Of a DNA stretch of 64,000 nucleotides, positions 27,101 to 34,492 are shown one piece after another. This DNA is from Rhodococcus sp040643435. Its GTDB lineage: Bacteria; Actinomycetota; Actinomycetes; Mycobacteriales; Mycobacteriaceae. Position 1 is the stretch's first letter. Every line of letters begins with the position of its first letter. The stretch covers positions 1 to 64,000 of the forward strand of contig NZ_JBEYUH010000005.1 of NCBI RefSeq assembly GCF_040643435.1, written 5' to 3'. The notes under the pieces were generated by a model. That model ran no database searches and had not been told where the DNA came from. It saw only the letters and a list, made by a program, of their open reading frames with translations. The position numbers and the translations under genes were made by a program.

Positions 27101-29832
27101 TTCAGGCGAACCGACCACTCCGCGGACGAGGGATTCTCGGCGATGGCGTGCGCCAACGCGGGCGCCGCATCGGTCAGCCGAGTCTGTAGCAATTCGAGGT
27201 GACGTTCTTCCTGGTACTCGCGGATCGCAGCGTGCCAGGACTCGATCGCCGTATGGATCCTGCCGAACTCCGCGGATTCGATGGCCCGGACGAGCACGTG
27301 CCCTTCCGGCGGCATCCCGTGCGTCATTCTTGCCCGGACATGAGAGGCGATATCCATGAGCCAGGAGCGATTTGCCTCTGCATAGCCTGCTGCAGCGATC
27401 GCCTGCGCCGCAGCCGCGACGGACCGGGCCTGATCCAGGCTCGCAATACGCGGCGCCCCGGGACTCGCCTGCTGCAGCACACGCGCCACGTCCTTGGCAC
27501 GCACCGCGAGAACGTCCACCAGATCGCGAGACCGGGCAGCCCTCGCTACCACACCGATCATCTGACTGCGAGATCCCGAGAGGTCGATCTCGATGCCGAG
27601 ATCCCGAAGGATGAGAGCGACGGACTGGATGGCATCGAGCGCACGAAGATGCTCGGCGACCGCACGAGCCAGTGGCGCAGTCGTGGCCTCGACGCCGTCG
27701 ACGGTGGCAACCCTGCCCAGCGCCTCCACCGCGGTCTGCTCGTCGCCCCTGCGGAAACGGGCGAGTCCGCTTCGCCACGTCTCGCCGCCCTCGAGCGCCC
27801 TGGCGAGCGCGTCATAGGCATGCAACGCATTTCGTCCATCCACCGGACTGTCGACGACAGTAGTCGTACCGAGGAAGACGTCGGCGTTGTAGGCGACGGT
27901 GACCAGCTCGCGGATGTGCGCAGTCTTGTCCCACAGATAATCGATCCGTCCGGAGAGTACTGCGTCGGCGAGGTTCCGGAATGCAGGCTCTAAACCGTCG
28001 ACATCGAGCAGCGCACGCTGCAGATGGTCGCACTGCTCGCGGATCCGTTCGAGAACGTCGGGAGCAGCACCCTCCAACATCCGAAGCAGTCCCGAAGTGG
28101 GGGCGCCACCCGAAGCCGGACTGTTGCGAACAGCTTCGCAGGCGAGTTCGAGATCGGAGAGGCTCGGCAACTCCAAGTCGGGGAAATACTGCCGTCGGCG
28201 CTCGGCTCGACCTGGCCGAGACCTTTCGGACAGGGCGAGCAGCGTCTGGAACTCCTCCGAAGTGAGCGGCGGAGTATCCGTGGCGAGGGTGCCACGTAGC
28301 CAGTCGTGGTTGGCGCTCTGCGCCGTGACCTTCCGGACGATCTCGGCCGGAGTTCCCGAATAGCCGGGTGCGACATCGGCGTGGGCCAGCGTCTCGGACG
28401 CACGAGCTTGACGGATGCGTTCCGTCAGCATCGCACGGCGACTGAGTGCGGTGTCGCGTCGTTGCGCCACCTCGTCGATGTGGGCCGCGGCGCGGCGCGG
28501 ATCGAACTGGGCCTTGCGGGTCGCGATCTCGCTGACGCTGCGATTCAGCTCGGCCGAGCCACCGCGGCCGGCGTCCGTGACCGAAACACAAAGTTCCTGC
28601 AGTTCCGATGGGAGCTTGTCGCGAAGGACCCGCAGCGCCTGAGCCTTCTCGCTGGTGACCAGGACACGCTGACCACGAGCCAACAACGCAGAAACCAGGT
28701 TGGCGATCGTGTGGGTCTTCCCGGTTCCGGGCGGGCCCTCCACGACGACACCGCTGTCGCCTGCGAGCCGATCGATGATGTCGCGTTGCTCCTGGTTGGC
28801 AGGAAGCGGGAACAACGGATCGTCGGCGAGCAGTGAGGACGACGTACCGGCTCTGTCGAGCCAGGCGACCCGATCGGCGGGTTCGATCGCCTCGACGAGC
28901 TGTGCCAGACCGAGAGGGACTGCCGTTGTTTCGTCGGCCGCCGCTGCCGTCATGCGGTCGTAGTACTCGATCAGTGCATAAGCACCCCGCTTGCGCAGAA
29001 CCAGCGAGGGCGACGGTGTGAGTAGACGGTCCTGCGAGGCAGCTTCGTCGGGTCGGTCGACGACCTCGACACGGGTGGCCAGGGCTCGGTCGGACCAATC
29101 CTTGAGGAAGATACGTGCGGCAGGGTCCACAGGGGAGCTCGCTCGCGCAGCCAGCGATTCGTGCAGGCTCCGAGTACCCGACGAATCGAAGACGTCGAGC
29201 CCGGTCAACAACTGTGTGTCTTCGAGCGCAGGAACGGATTCGGGATCCAGTCGCACCAGCAGGTCGCCCGATGCCGAGTCGCGTTCCACCAGCGTCGACT
29301 GCGTGATCAGGTGCGTTCGCACCTGTTCGCCCGCTACATCTGCCGACAGCTGGAGCAGCCCCGACGCGATCACGAGTTCCAGGGACTCCGGCTGCGCCTC
29401 GAGATCGAGCAGTGCGCGCTGGAGAAAGGCATGGAGATGCCATGCGGGTCGCCGTTCACGATCGACTTCGGCCCAGGCCCGCCACTTCGTCAGCCATGCG
29501 TCGAACTCCCTTGTGTCGGGAGCGGCGGTATCGAGCGTGGGTTCGGTGGTCGAGTCCGCGACCGACCCGCGAATCCAGGGAGTGACTGCAGCCGGCGGCC
29601 GGGGTGGGTCTTCCAAGTGCACGCGACGTGCCCGGAGCACGACATCGCCCGCGGACGCATCGGTACTGAGAGCTACATCCAGATTGCCTTCGTCGAGCGC
29701 GATCACCGCGCGGTGCTTGTCGATGATTCGAACGGGGGCGCTACGCGCCTTGACGAGCTCGGACAAGAAGGCGAGCAACCGTTGGACACGATCCTTCAGC
29801 TCAGGATCGCTCTCCCTCGAATCCACAACCAC
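24148..29832 (-). CDS. Giant SF1 (UPF1/DNA2-like) helicase-nuclease with winged-helix array
   Basis: This 1894-residue protein is the first gene of the operon. Walker A VEGPPGTGKTHTIAN lies near 364-378 and Walker B VIVDEASQAD near 1035-1044, with an inserted helical region between. The final helicase motif is NVAASRAQDQMWLF. Residues ~1330-1400 form a Vsr/MTES_1575-type PD-(D/E)XK nuclease (IDLVV, then AVECDGDHWH). From ~1525 to the end come four winged-helix units: two nearly identical ones (~1525-1590, ~1630-1690) plus two divergent ones (~1744-1797, ~1834-1887). The start is GTG 29832, with GTG 29826 possible. It is likely a DNA-processing effector. Confidence 0.9.
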   Translation of the reverse strand: MVVDSRESDPELKDRVQRLLAFLSELVKARSAPVRIIDKHRAVIALDEGNLDVALSTDASAGDVVLRARRVHLEDPPRPPAAVTPWIRGSVADSTTEPTLDTAAPDTREFDAWLTKWRAWAEVDRERRPAWHLHAFLQRALLDLEAQPESLELVIASGLLQLSADVAGEQVRTHLITQSTLVERDSASGDLLVRLDPESVPALEDTQLLTGLDVFDSSGTRSLHESLAARASSPVDPAARIFLKDWSDRALATRVEVVDRPDEAASQDRLLTPSPSLVLRKRGAYALIEYYDRMTAAAADETTAVPLGLAQLVEAIEPADRVAWLDRAGTSSSLLADDPLFPLPANQEQRDIIDRLAGDSGVVVEGPPGTGKTHTIANLVSALLARGQRVLVTSEKAQALRVLRDKLPSELQELCVSVTDAGRGGSAELNRSVSEIATRKAQFDPRRAAAHIDEVAQRRDTALSRRAMLTERIRQARASETLAHADVAPGYSGTPAEIVRKVTAQSANHDWLRGTLATDTPPLTSEEFQTLLALSERSRPGRAERRRQYFPDLELPSLSDLELACEAVRNSPASGGAPTSGLLRMLEGAAPDVLERIREQCDHLQRALLDVDGLEPAFRNLADAVLSGRIDYLWDKTAHIRELVTVAYNADVFLGTTTVVDSPVDGRNALHAYDALARALEGGETWRSGLARFRRGDEQTAVEALGRVATVDGVEATTAPLARAVAEHLRALDAIQSVALILRDLGIEIDLSGSRSQMIGVVARAARSRDLVDVLAVRAKDVARVLQQASPGAPRIASLDQARSVAAAAQAIAAAGYAEANRSWLMDIASHVRARMTHGMPPEGHVLVRAIESAEFGRIHTAIESWHAAIREYQEERHLELLQTRLTDAAPALAHAIAENPSSAEWSVRLNYIEQAWAWRRAYDWVQQHSHAVDDQHLQHELDATEKDIAQLTAQLAAERAWSACLERTTAAQVQALQTYRDHVTSIGKGTGKYAERFRAGAREAMQVAQQAVPAWVMPLQQVLASIPAEQNSFDVVIVDEASQADISSLFLLWLAPRVIVVGDDKQCAPSDVSSGALEGVFTRLDSYLPDIPKYLRDSFTPRSSVFSLLRSRFGSVIRLREHFRCMPEIINWSSGQFYADAPLVPVRQFGADRLPPLRTTYVEGGVVTGRNATLSNRVEARAIADTIKQCLSDEAYDGKTFGVVVLQGQAQVDVITNELLDRLTPEQWEERRLRVGTPPDFQGDERHVVFLSMVVAPEQNIMAMTKTEYQRRFNVAASRAQDQMWLFHSRTVESLRSTDLRHSLLTYMQSTSPAPAEPMPEGVTRDDRHHAFDSLFEQRVFLDIVARGYHVNPQVEANGRRIDLVVTGAAGKLAVECDGDHWHTSPEQQRADLERERELQRCGWQFWRIRESEYYLDPVGSMRGLWEELDRRGIRPHVVGVNDVVTAVQETWTPVELVEDDSPVDDVVDVLDQPILPPEPVVKITEPQPVHVEVPPPATAPSVHTDPEILADPAPDVPEVEPPTGPQEQIALATAITTALASGPLPVSKIAARLGEDWKVVLADLDRLIAAGRVGEVAVFGKLTQYHLLDASPEEVEDIPAATLEESPPDVAVLEPAAEQTITTDESPDLATSIVEVLASGPLPVGKIAEQVGEHWRIVHAGLDQLLLEGRIEEVTAFGKLTEYHLVDVASRTENSESPLPPAAGSQADSPGSVLPPVQTAVVPGWETMPASAIESLPPSLASRIVEQLSSGPVSLADLEFRLNEPRDRIEAVVEELIARGRAVWMPERGPRVYALASPADRTVADDESAPTSRSAVIPRAVSVADLPPARLDSVAEILITAATIADLSVERAKKLSRLDHESVMQIISNLEADGKLVRRDDASGPVWGRGDR

Positions 29833-30410
29833 CCCACTGCGCGATGAAGTTACTCCGTACGAGAACGGACGGAACGCCGACGAACATAGACAACGGCTAC
29901 GACAGCAACGGTCGCTGTGCCGCTCCGATACTCCCGCTCATCTGCCTCCCCGATCGATCCGACTCCATCGCCGAATACATCTGCGCTCGGCACCGAGATT
30001 GTTACATCCGCTCAGTAACCCGGCATGCGCCCGTCCCAGTACCAGTGGTAACAGAAACCGTCGGTCGACATCGAGGCGATCGACTCTTCCGGACATTTAG
30101 TTGCACCTGCTATGTTGTCGCCCATCAGTCTGTCGGGGGCTGGAGTAGGTGATGCGTGCATTGTGCCGCCGTTCGCGTCGCAACCCCAGAAGTTGCACCC
30201 GCAGAAGGAGTTCAGCCACACGAGGTGGACAATAGTACCCACGCGAGCCAGAGGAGTTCCTCTCGGCATGCTCGCACCCGAATCGAGGGCACTTCACCCC
30301 TCGATTCGTTCAACTTCACCTGTAACCCCGCGATCCCGCCGCGTCTGTAGCGCAATCGGACGCGGGTATGAACTACGCCTACTTCCGCGCAGAATTTTGA
30401 AAGGAATCCC
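29833..30410. other. Long divergent intergenic region between helicase operon and ter genes
   Basis: These 578 bp separate two divergent operons and should hold both promoters and any shared control site. The GC content drops relative to the neighbours. The terD ribosome binding site is GAAAGGAA just before 30411. One small cysteine-rich frame lies on the minus strand (30012-30269). No convincing palindromic operator was found by eye. Confidence 0.6.
30012..30269 (-). CDS. Possible small cysteine-rich protein
   Basis: An 85-residue frame begins at ATG 30269. It contains a clustered FCGCNFWGCDANGG segment, then KCPEES and an aromatic end, GFCYHWYWDGRMPGY. The cysteine clustering and aromatic tail look less random than typical shadow frames, and it lies in an otherwise empty gap upstream of the helicase operon. 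No ribosome binding site stands out and no family is recognised. A start inside, at the GTG before WLNSF, is equally possible. It may be a metal-binding peptide or a chance frame. Confidence 0.3.
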   Translation of the reverse strand: MPRGTPLARVGTIVHLVWLNSFCGCNFWGCDANGGTMHASPTPAPDRLMGDNIAGATKCPEESIASMSTDGFCYHWYWDGRMPGY

Positions 30411-30989
30411 ATGAGCGTCTCTCTTGCCAAGGGCGGCAACGTCTCCCTGTCCAAGGCCACCGATAACCTCACGACCATCACCGTCGGGCTCGGTTGGGAC
30501 GAGCGCACCACAACCGGTGCCCCCTACGACTTGGATGCTTCGGCACTGGTCACGGGCCCCAACTACAAGGTTCTCTCGGATAAGCACTTCGTCTTCTACG
30601 GCAATCTCTCGTCGCCCGACGGCCTGGTCGAGCACACCGGCGACAATCTGACCGGCGACGGAGACGGCGACGACGAGTCGATCCACGTCGACCTCGCTGC
30701 ACTCCCGCCCACGGTCACCAACATCTTCTTCGCCGTGTCGATCTACGACGCGGACGTTCGCGGCCAGTCCTTCGGTCACGTCCGTAACGCCTACATTCGG
30801 ATCATCGACCGTGTCACGGGGGTCGAACTGGCTCGCTACGACCTGACGGAAGACGCTTCCACCGAGACCGCGATGATTTTCGGGGAGGTCTACCGACACA
30901 ACGCGGAGTGGAAGTTCCGCGCTGTCGGTCAGGGTTACGCATCCGGTCTCCGAGGCATCGCTCTCGACTACGGCGTCAACGTCGCCTGA
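30411..30989 (+). CDS. terD: TerD-family calcium-binding stress protein
   Basis: This 192-residue protein is a full single TerD domain. The family motif GLGWDERTTTGAPYDLDASA is at residues 26-45, and an acidic calcium-ligand cluster, GDGDGDDES, lies at about 83-91. The C-terminal EVYRHNAEWKFRAVGQGY is diagnostic. TerD domains bind Ca2+ and act in tellurite, phage and envelope-stress resistance; the molecular target is unclear. A good ribosome binding site (AAAGGAA) precedes the ATG. It is the first gene of the plus-strand ter set, divergent from the kinase-helicase operon, and is followed by an intercistronic hairpin. Confidence 0.95.
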   Translation: MSVSLAKGGNVSLSKATDNLTTITVGLGWDERTTTGAPYDLDASALVTGPNYKVLSDKHFVFYGNLSSPDGLVEHTGDNLTGDGDGDDESIHVDLAALPPTVTNIFFAVSIYDADVRGQSFGHVRNAYIRIIDRVTGVELARYDLTEDASTETAMIFGEVYRHNAEWKFRAVGQGYASGLRGIALDYGVNVA

Positions 30990-31005
30990 TTCGTCAGTTC
31001 CGTTC

Positions 31006-31053
31006 GCGGAAGACGTCGGATGCTCGGAACGAAAGCAACCCGACGCCTTCCGC
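31006..31053 (+). terminator. Intercistronic hairpin between terD and terC-like gene
   Basis: The arm GCGGAAGACGTCGG (31006-31019) pairs with 31040-31053 with a single G-T wobble over 14 bp, leaving a 20-nt loop. It may attenuate transcription into the terC-like gene or stabilise the terD message, giving more TerD than membrane protein. Confidence 0.55.
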
Positions 31054-31076
31054 ACCCATAGAGAAAGGCCACGTCC

Positions 31077-32207
31077 GTGGTTCTGCGCATTTTCGGCGCA
31101 TCTTTCGCCGTCACCGTTGTCGCCCTGGTCGTCGCCTTCCTCTACGGCGGTCCTCAAGCTCTGCTGCTTGCCGCCATCCTGGGCGTACTCGAGGTCTCCC
31201 TTTCCTTCGACAACGCGGTCATCAACGCAACGGTGCTGCGCAGAATGAGTGAGTTCTGGCAGAAGATCTTCCTCACCATCGGCATCCTTATTGCCGTCTT
31301 CGGCATGCGGCTCGTCTTCCCGCTTCTCATCGTCTGGGTCGCTTCAGGGCTCGGTCCTGTTGCAGCCCTGGACCTGGCGCTCAACCCGCCGGCCGACGGT
31401 GCGGCCTACTTCCCCGACGGTCGCGCAAGCTACGAAACGCTGATCACCGATGCGCACCCCCAGATCGCGTCGTTCGGCGGCATGTTCCTTCTGATGCTGT
31501 TCCTGGGCTTCATCTTCGAGGAGAAGGACATCACCTGGCTGTCCTGGATCGAGCGCCCGCTGGAACGCATCGGCAAGCTCGACCAGCTCTCGGTAGTCGT
31601 GGCATCCGGACTCCTCGTTCTCACCGCACTGTTGCTCGCGCCGGAAGGCAAGTCGTCCACAGTGATGATCGCCGGCACGCTCGGCATGATCACCTACATT
31701 CTGGTCAACGGCCTCGGAGAACTCTTCAACGTCGACGAGGAGGGCGAGGAGACTTCCAGTGGTCCCAGCGACCTCGCGAAGGCAACTGGTAAAGCCGGCT
31801 TCTTCCTGTTCCTCTACCTGGAGGTGCTGGATGCGTCCTTCTCCTTCGACGGCGTGATCGGCGCATTCGCGGTCACCTCCGACCCGATCATCATCGCGCT
31901 CGGTCTCGGCTTCATCGGCGCGATGTTCGTCCGGTCGATCACCGTCTACCTGGTCCGCAAGGGCACGCTCGCCGAGTACGTCTTCCTCGAGCATGGCGCT
32001 CACTGGGCAATCGGTGCGCTGGCCCTGATCCTGCTGTACTCGATCGGTCACCACGTCAGCGAGATCGTCACTGGCCTGACCGGCGTGTTCCTGATCCTCG
32101 CGGCTCTGATCACCAGCATCATCCGGAACAAGAACAACCCCGATGACGAGGCGACCACGGACTCGGATGAAGATCCGCAGCCCGAGACGGTCACCGTCAA
32201 CGCCTGA
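31077..32207 (+). CDS. TerC/DUF475-family integral membrane protein
   Basis: The 376-residue protein has about eight to nine hydrophobic helices and the TerC hallmarks: an intramembrane acidic motif LEVSLSFDNAVINATVL (about 38-54) and its repeat LEVLDASFSFDGVIGAFAV in the second half. The acidic residues are thought to bind or move metal ions (manganese in characterised TerC relatives). The GTG start has AGAAAGG 9 nt upstream. The C-terminal tail is acidic and cytoplasmic. Its setting between two TerD-type genes suggests a membrane platform for TerD proteins, as proposed for Ter systems. A strong hairpin follows. Confidence 0.9.
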   Translation: MVLRIFGASFAVTVVALVVAFLYGGPQALLLAAILGVLEVSLSFDNAVINATVLRRMSEFWQKIFLTIGILIAVFGMRLVFPLLIVWVASGLGPVAALDLALNPPADGAAYFPDGRASYETLITDAHPQIASFGGMFLLMLFLGFIFEEKDITWLSWIERPLERIGKLDQLSVVVASGLLVLTALLLAPEGKSSTVMIAGTLGMITYILVNGLGELFNVDEEGEETSSGPSDLAKATGKAGFFLFLYLEVLDASFSFDGVIGAFAVTSDPIIIALGLGFIGAMFVRSITVYLVRKGTLAEYVFLEHGAHWAIGALALILLYSIGHHVSEIVTGLTGVFLILAALITSIIRNKNNPDDEATTDSDEDPQPETVTVNA

Positions 32208-32216
32208 TCAGTTCCA

Positions 32217-32251
32217 CGTGTGGGCAGCCGGCCAGTCCGGCTGCCCACACG
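32217..32251 (+). terminator. 15-bp perfect hairpin after terC-like gene
   Basis: CGTGTGGGCAGCCGG (32217-32231) pairs exactly with 32237-32251 across a 5-nt loop. It lies 10 nt after the terC-like stop and before the terD-terA fusion, so the fusion gene may need its own promoter or read-through. Confidence 0.75.
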
Positions 32252-32292
32252 CATCTTCGCCGAAAGGAGTCGGCCGTAGGGCCGGACACGCC

Positions 32293-33558
32293 ATGCCTGC
32301 ACTTCCCCCCGGAGCGAACACAGTCATCAATGACGGCACCGCGACGTTGTCGGTGACCGGCGCACGTCAGGGCACAGTCGACCTGATGGCCTTCCAACTG
32401 ACAGTCGACCAGCGTGTGCGAAACGATGACGACTTCATCTTCTTCAACCAGCCCAAGTCCCCCGAAGGCTCGGTTCGACTCATCGGTGCAGATCGAATCT
32501 CGTTGGATCTATCGCTTATTCCCTCTCACATCCACACCCTGTCCGTTGCGGTCGCTCTGGACGACGGCGTGAGCGGAAGCCTGGCAACGGTTCCCGGACT
32601 CGGCGTCACCCTCGAACAACCGACCGGGCTGGTCGTTCAGGCACCCGCCAGCGGATTGCGTACCGAACGTGCAGCCATCCTCATGGAGGTCTATCGCCGC
32701 AACGGGACGTGGAAGGTCCGCAACGTCTCGCAGGGATGGAGCACCGGACTGACGGCGCTCGCCATGAACTACGGTGTGGACGTCAGTCGCCCGGCACCGG
32801 CGCCAACCCCCACTCCTCCCCCCGCGCCTACGCCTACTCCTACTCCTGCTCCTACTCCTCCGCCCACGCCGACACCCAACCCGGCGACAGACCGTCGCGG
32901 GGTTCCGCCGTCCCGGCCACGCGTGCAGACGCCGGCAGCACCGCCGGTCACTCTGTCCAAGATCACCCTTGACAAGAGCACTCCTTCGGTGAGCCTCGTG
33001 AAAGCCGGCGAGGAGCAGGGCGTCATGCGAGTGAACCTGAACTGGACCACCAGGGGCTCCGGCAAAGGGTTCCTGGGTCGCCTTACCGGTGGAAACGGCA
33101 TCGACCTCGATCTCGGCTGCCTGTACGAAATGGCCGACGGGAGCAAGGGCGTCATCCAGGCGCTTGGTGGCGCGTTCGGCTCGCGATACAGCTACCCCTA
33201 CATCGAACTCGACGGGGACGACCGGACGGGCACCGTGGCCGGAGGTGAGAACCTCTACATCGACCTGTCCAATCCGCGGGCTTTCAAGCGAATCCTGATC
33301 TTCGCGTACATCTACGAGGGCGTACCGAACTGGGCGGCCGCGGACGGTGTGGTCACGCTCTATCGAACCTCAGGATCCGAGATCGAGGTCCGCCTGGACT
33401 CCGGCGACAACCGTGCACCCATGTGCGCGATTGCGTTGTTGGAGAGCACGAATGGCGAGATCAACGTCAAACGCGAAGTCCGTTACATCAAGGGCGACCA
33501 GTCCCATCTCGACAAGGCATACAAATGGGGAATGCGCTGGACCCCGGGGAGCAAGTAG
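32293..33558 (+). CDS. TerD-TerA fusion protein
   Basis: The N-terminal ~165 residues form a TerD-like domain ending in EVYRRNGTWKVRNVSQGW. Residues ~167-203 are a repetitive Pro-Thr-Ala linker (PTPTPAPTPPPTPTP). The C-terminal ~200 residues match TerA: VNLNWTTRG, an acidic IDLDLGCLYEM motif, IELDGDDRTG, and ILIFAYIYEGVPNW. TerD and TerA are usually separate members of the calcium-binding Ter family; here they are tethered. The N-terminal domain keeps few of the acidic calcium ligands (NDDDF remains), so metal binding may lie mostly in the TerA half. ATG 32293 was chosen at the start of homology, inside a longer open frame. Confidence 0.88.
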   Translation: MPALPPGANTVINDGTATLSVTGARQGTVDLMAFQLTVDQRVRNDDDFIFFNQPKSPEGSVRLIGADRISLDLSLIPSHIHTLSVAVALDDGVSGSLATVPGLGVTLEQPTGLVVQAPASGLRTERAAILMEVYRRNGTWKVRNVSQGWSTGLTALAMNYGVDVSRPAPAPTPTPPPAPTPTPTPAPTPPPTPTPNPATDRRGVPPSRPRVQTPAAPPVTLSKITLDKSTPSVSLVKAGEEQGVMRVNLNWTTRGSGKGFLGRLTGGNGIDLDLGCLYEMADGSKGVIQALGGAFGSRYSYPYIELDGDDRTGTVAGGENLYIDLSNPRAFKRILIFAYIYEGVPNWAAADGVVTLYRTSGSEIEVRLDSGDNRAPMCAIALLESTNGEINVKREVRYIKGDQSHLDKAYKWGMRWTPGSK

Positions 33559-33667
33559 TTCCACTGTTCAGAGGTGCCCGCTTCCCCGGACAGGCGGCAG
33601 CGGCATCTTGACGGTTCGATCATCGACATCTGCTTCCGGGCGAATGCCATGAGCAAGAAAGACGTGC

Positions 33668-34408
33668 GTGAAAGACATCTTCCCGAACGGGAAAACGGCA
33701 TTCGCCCTGTTCGGCATCGGGGTGGTGGTGGGGATTGCGATTACCAAGTACTGGTTGGCAATCGTATTGTTGCTTCTCATTCTGGCTACTCTCGCGACGC
33801 TGATCGGAATGTTCTCGGATCTGATCCCTCGAGGCTCTGATAGCCCGCAACAGGACGACCCGTTCCGTGCGCTCTACCGGTACGTGAGGGCACGCTGGGA
33901 CGACATCTGGCAGTCACTGAGATTGCCTGCTCTGGGAGCAGACGCTCAACCCAGTGCTCACGTGCAGGCCGACTCGACGAGGACACACCGGGATGTCCCC
34001 TCTACCGAACTCAGCGAGACTCGAGAAAGCACTGCCTCTTCCAAATCGTCTGTGACGATCCCGAAAGGGACTGCCCAACCACGTCCGATCGCGCGCAGCA
34101 AGCCATACCAGTGGCAAACGTCAGCAGGTAGCGGGAACCCGGGACCGGTTGCCGTAAGACGGCACAACACGTCTCGCTCGACGAGCCTTCGCACGCTGCC
34201 TCCGAGTCCGCATGAGTGGCGTTACCAAATGATGCTCTTCCAGGCGAATCCACCACGCGTGAGTCTCGAGAAGCAGGCGCAGGGCACGGTTGATCAATGG
34301 TCGCAATCGCATAGCACGCCTCACGAGGAACCGATACACCTGCGCGCTGTCATTCCCAGGCGGGCGCTACCGCCGAGCCCCGAGCAGTGGCGCCGCCGCC
34401 GAAGCTGA
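33668..34408 (+). CDS. Hypothetical membrane-anchored protein next to ter genes
   Basis: The 246-residue protein has a hydrophobic N-terminal hairpin (about residues 11-55, with ALFGIGVVVGIAITKYW and IVLLLLILATLATLIGMF) followed by a polar, low-complexity cytoplasmic-type tail rich in serine, proline and arginine. Two similar motifs appear in the tail: LPPSPHEWRYQ and LPPSPEQWRRRR at the very end. The repeated LPPSPxxWR could be a short linear docking motif. The GTG start follows an AAGAAAG site. It lies 110 nt after the terD-terA fusion and may be co-transcribed. No family is recognised. Confidence 0.65.
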   Translation: MKDIFPNGKTAFALFGIGVVVGIAITKYWLAIVLLLLILATLATLIGMFSDLIPRGSDSPQQDDPFRALYRYVRARWDDIWQSLRLPALGADAQPSAHVQADSTRTHRDVPSTELSETRESTASSKSSVTIPKGTAQPRPIARSKPYQWQTSAGSGNPGPVAVRRHNTSRSTSLRTLPPSPHEWRYQMMLFQANPPRVSLEKQAQGTVDQWSQSHSTPHEEPIHLRAVIPRRALPPSPEQWRRRRS

Positions 34409-34471
34409 CTCGAAGCGCTCAACACCTATACGGGCGCGGCATCCCCTACCTACCCGTACTGGTCGGACGGG

Positions 34472-34490
34472 CCGCGCAATGACTGCGCGG
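34472..34490. terminator. Short hairpin between convergent genes
   Basis: CCGCGCA (34472-34478) pairs with TGCGCGG (34484-34490) over a 5-nt loop, between the stop of the membrane protein gene (34408) and the stop of the DUF726 gene (34493). It is weaker than the other hairpins here. Confidence 0.4.
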
Positions 34491-34492
34491 AC

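Noticed and set aside
27812..29443. 543-codon minus-strand frame inside the giant helicase gene
   Set aside because: Lies in another frame of the same coding strand, arginine-rich, no homology features; shadow of the helicase gene.
32794..32900. Repetitive CCTACTCCTACTCC-like stretch, first considered a CRISPR or microsatellite
   Set aside because: It encodes the Pro-Thr-Ala linker of the TerD-TerA fusion in frame; no spaced repeats.
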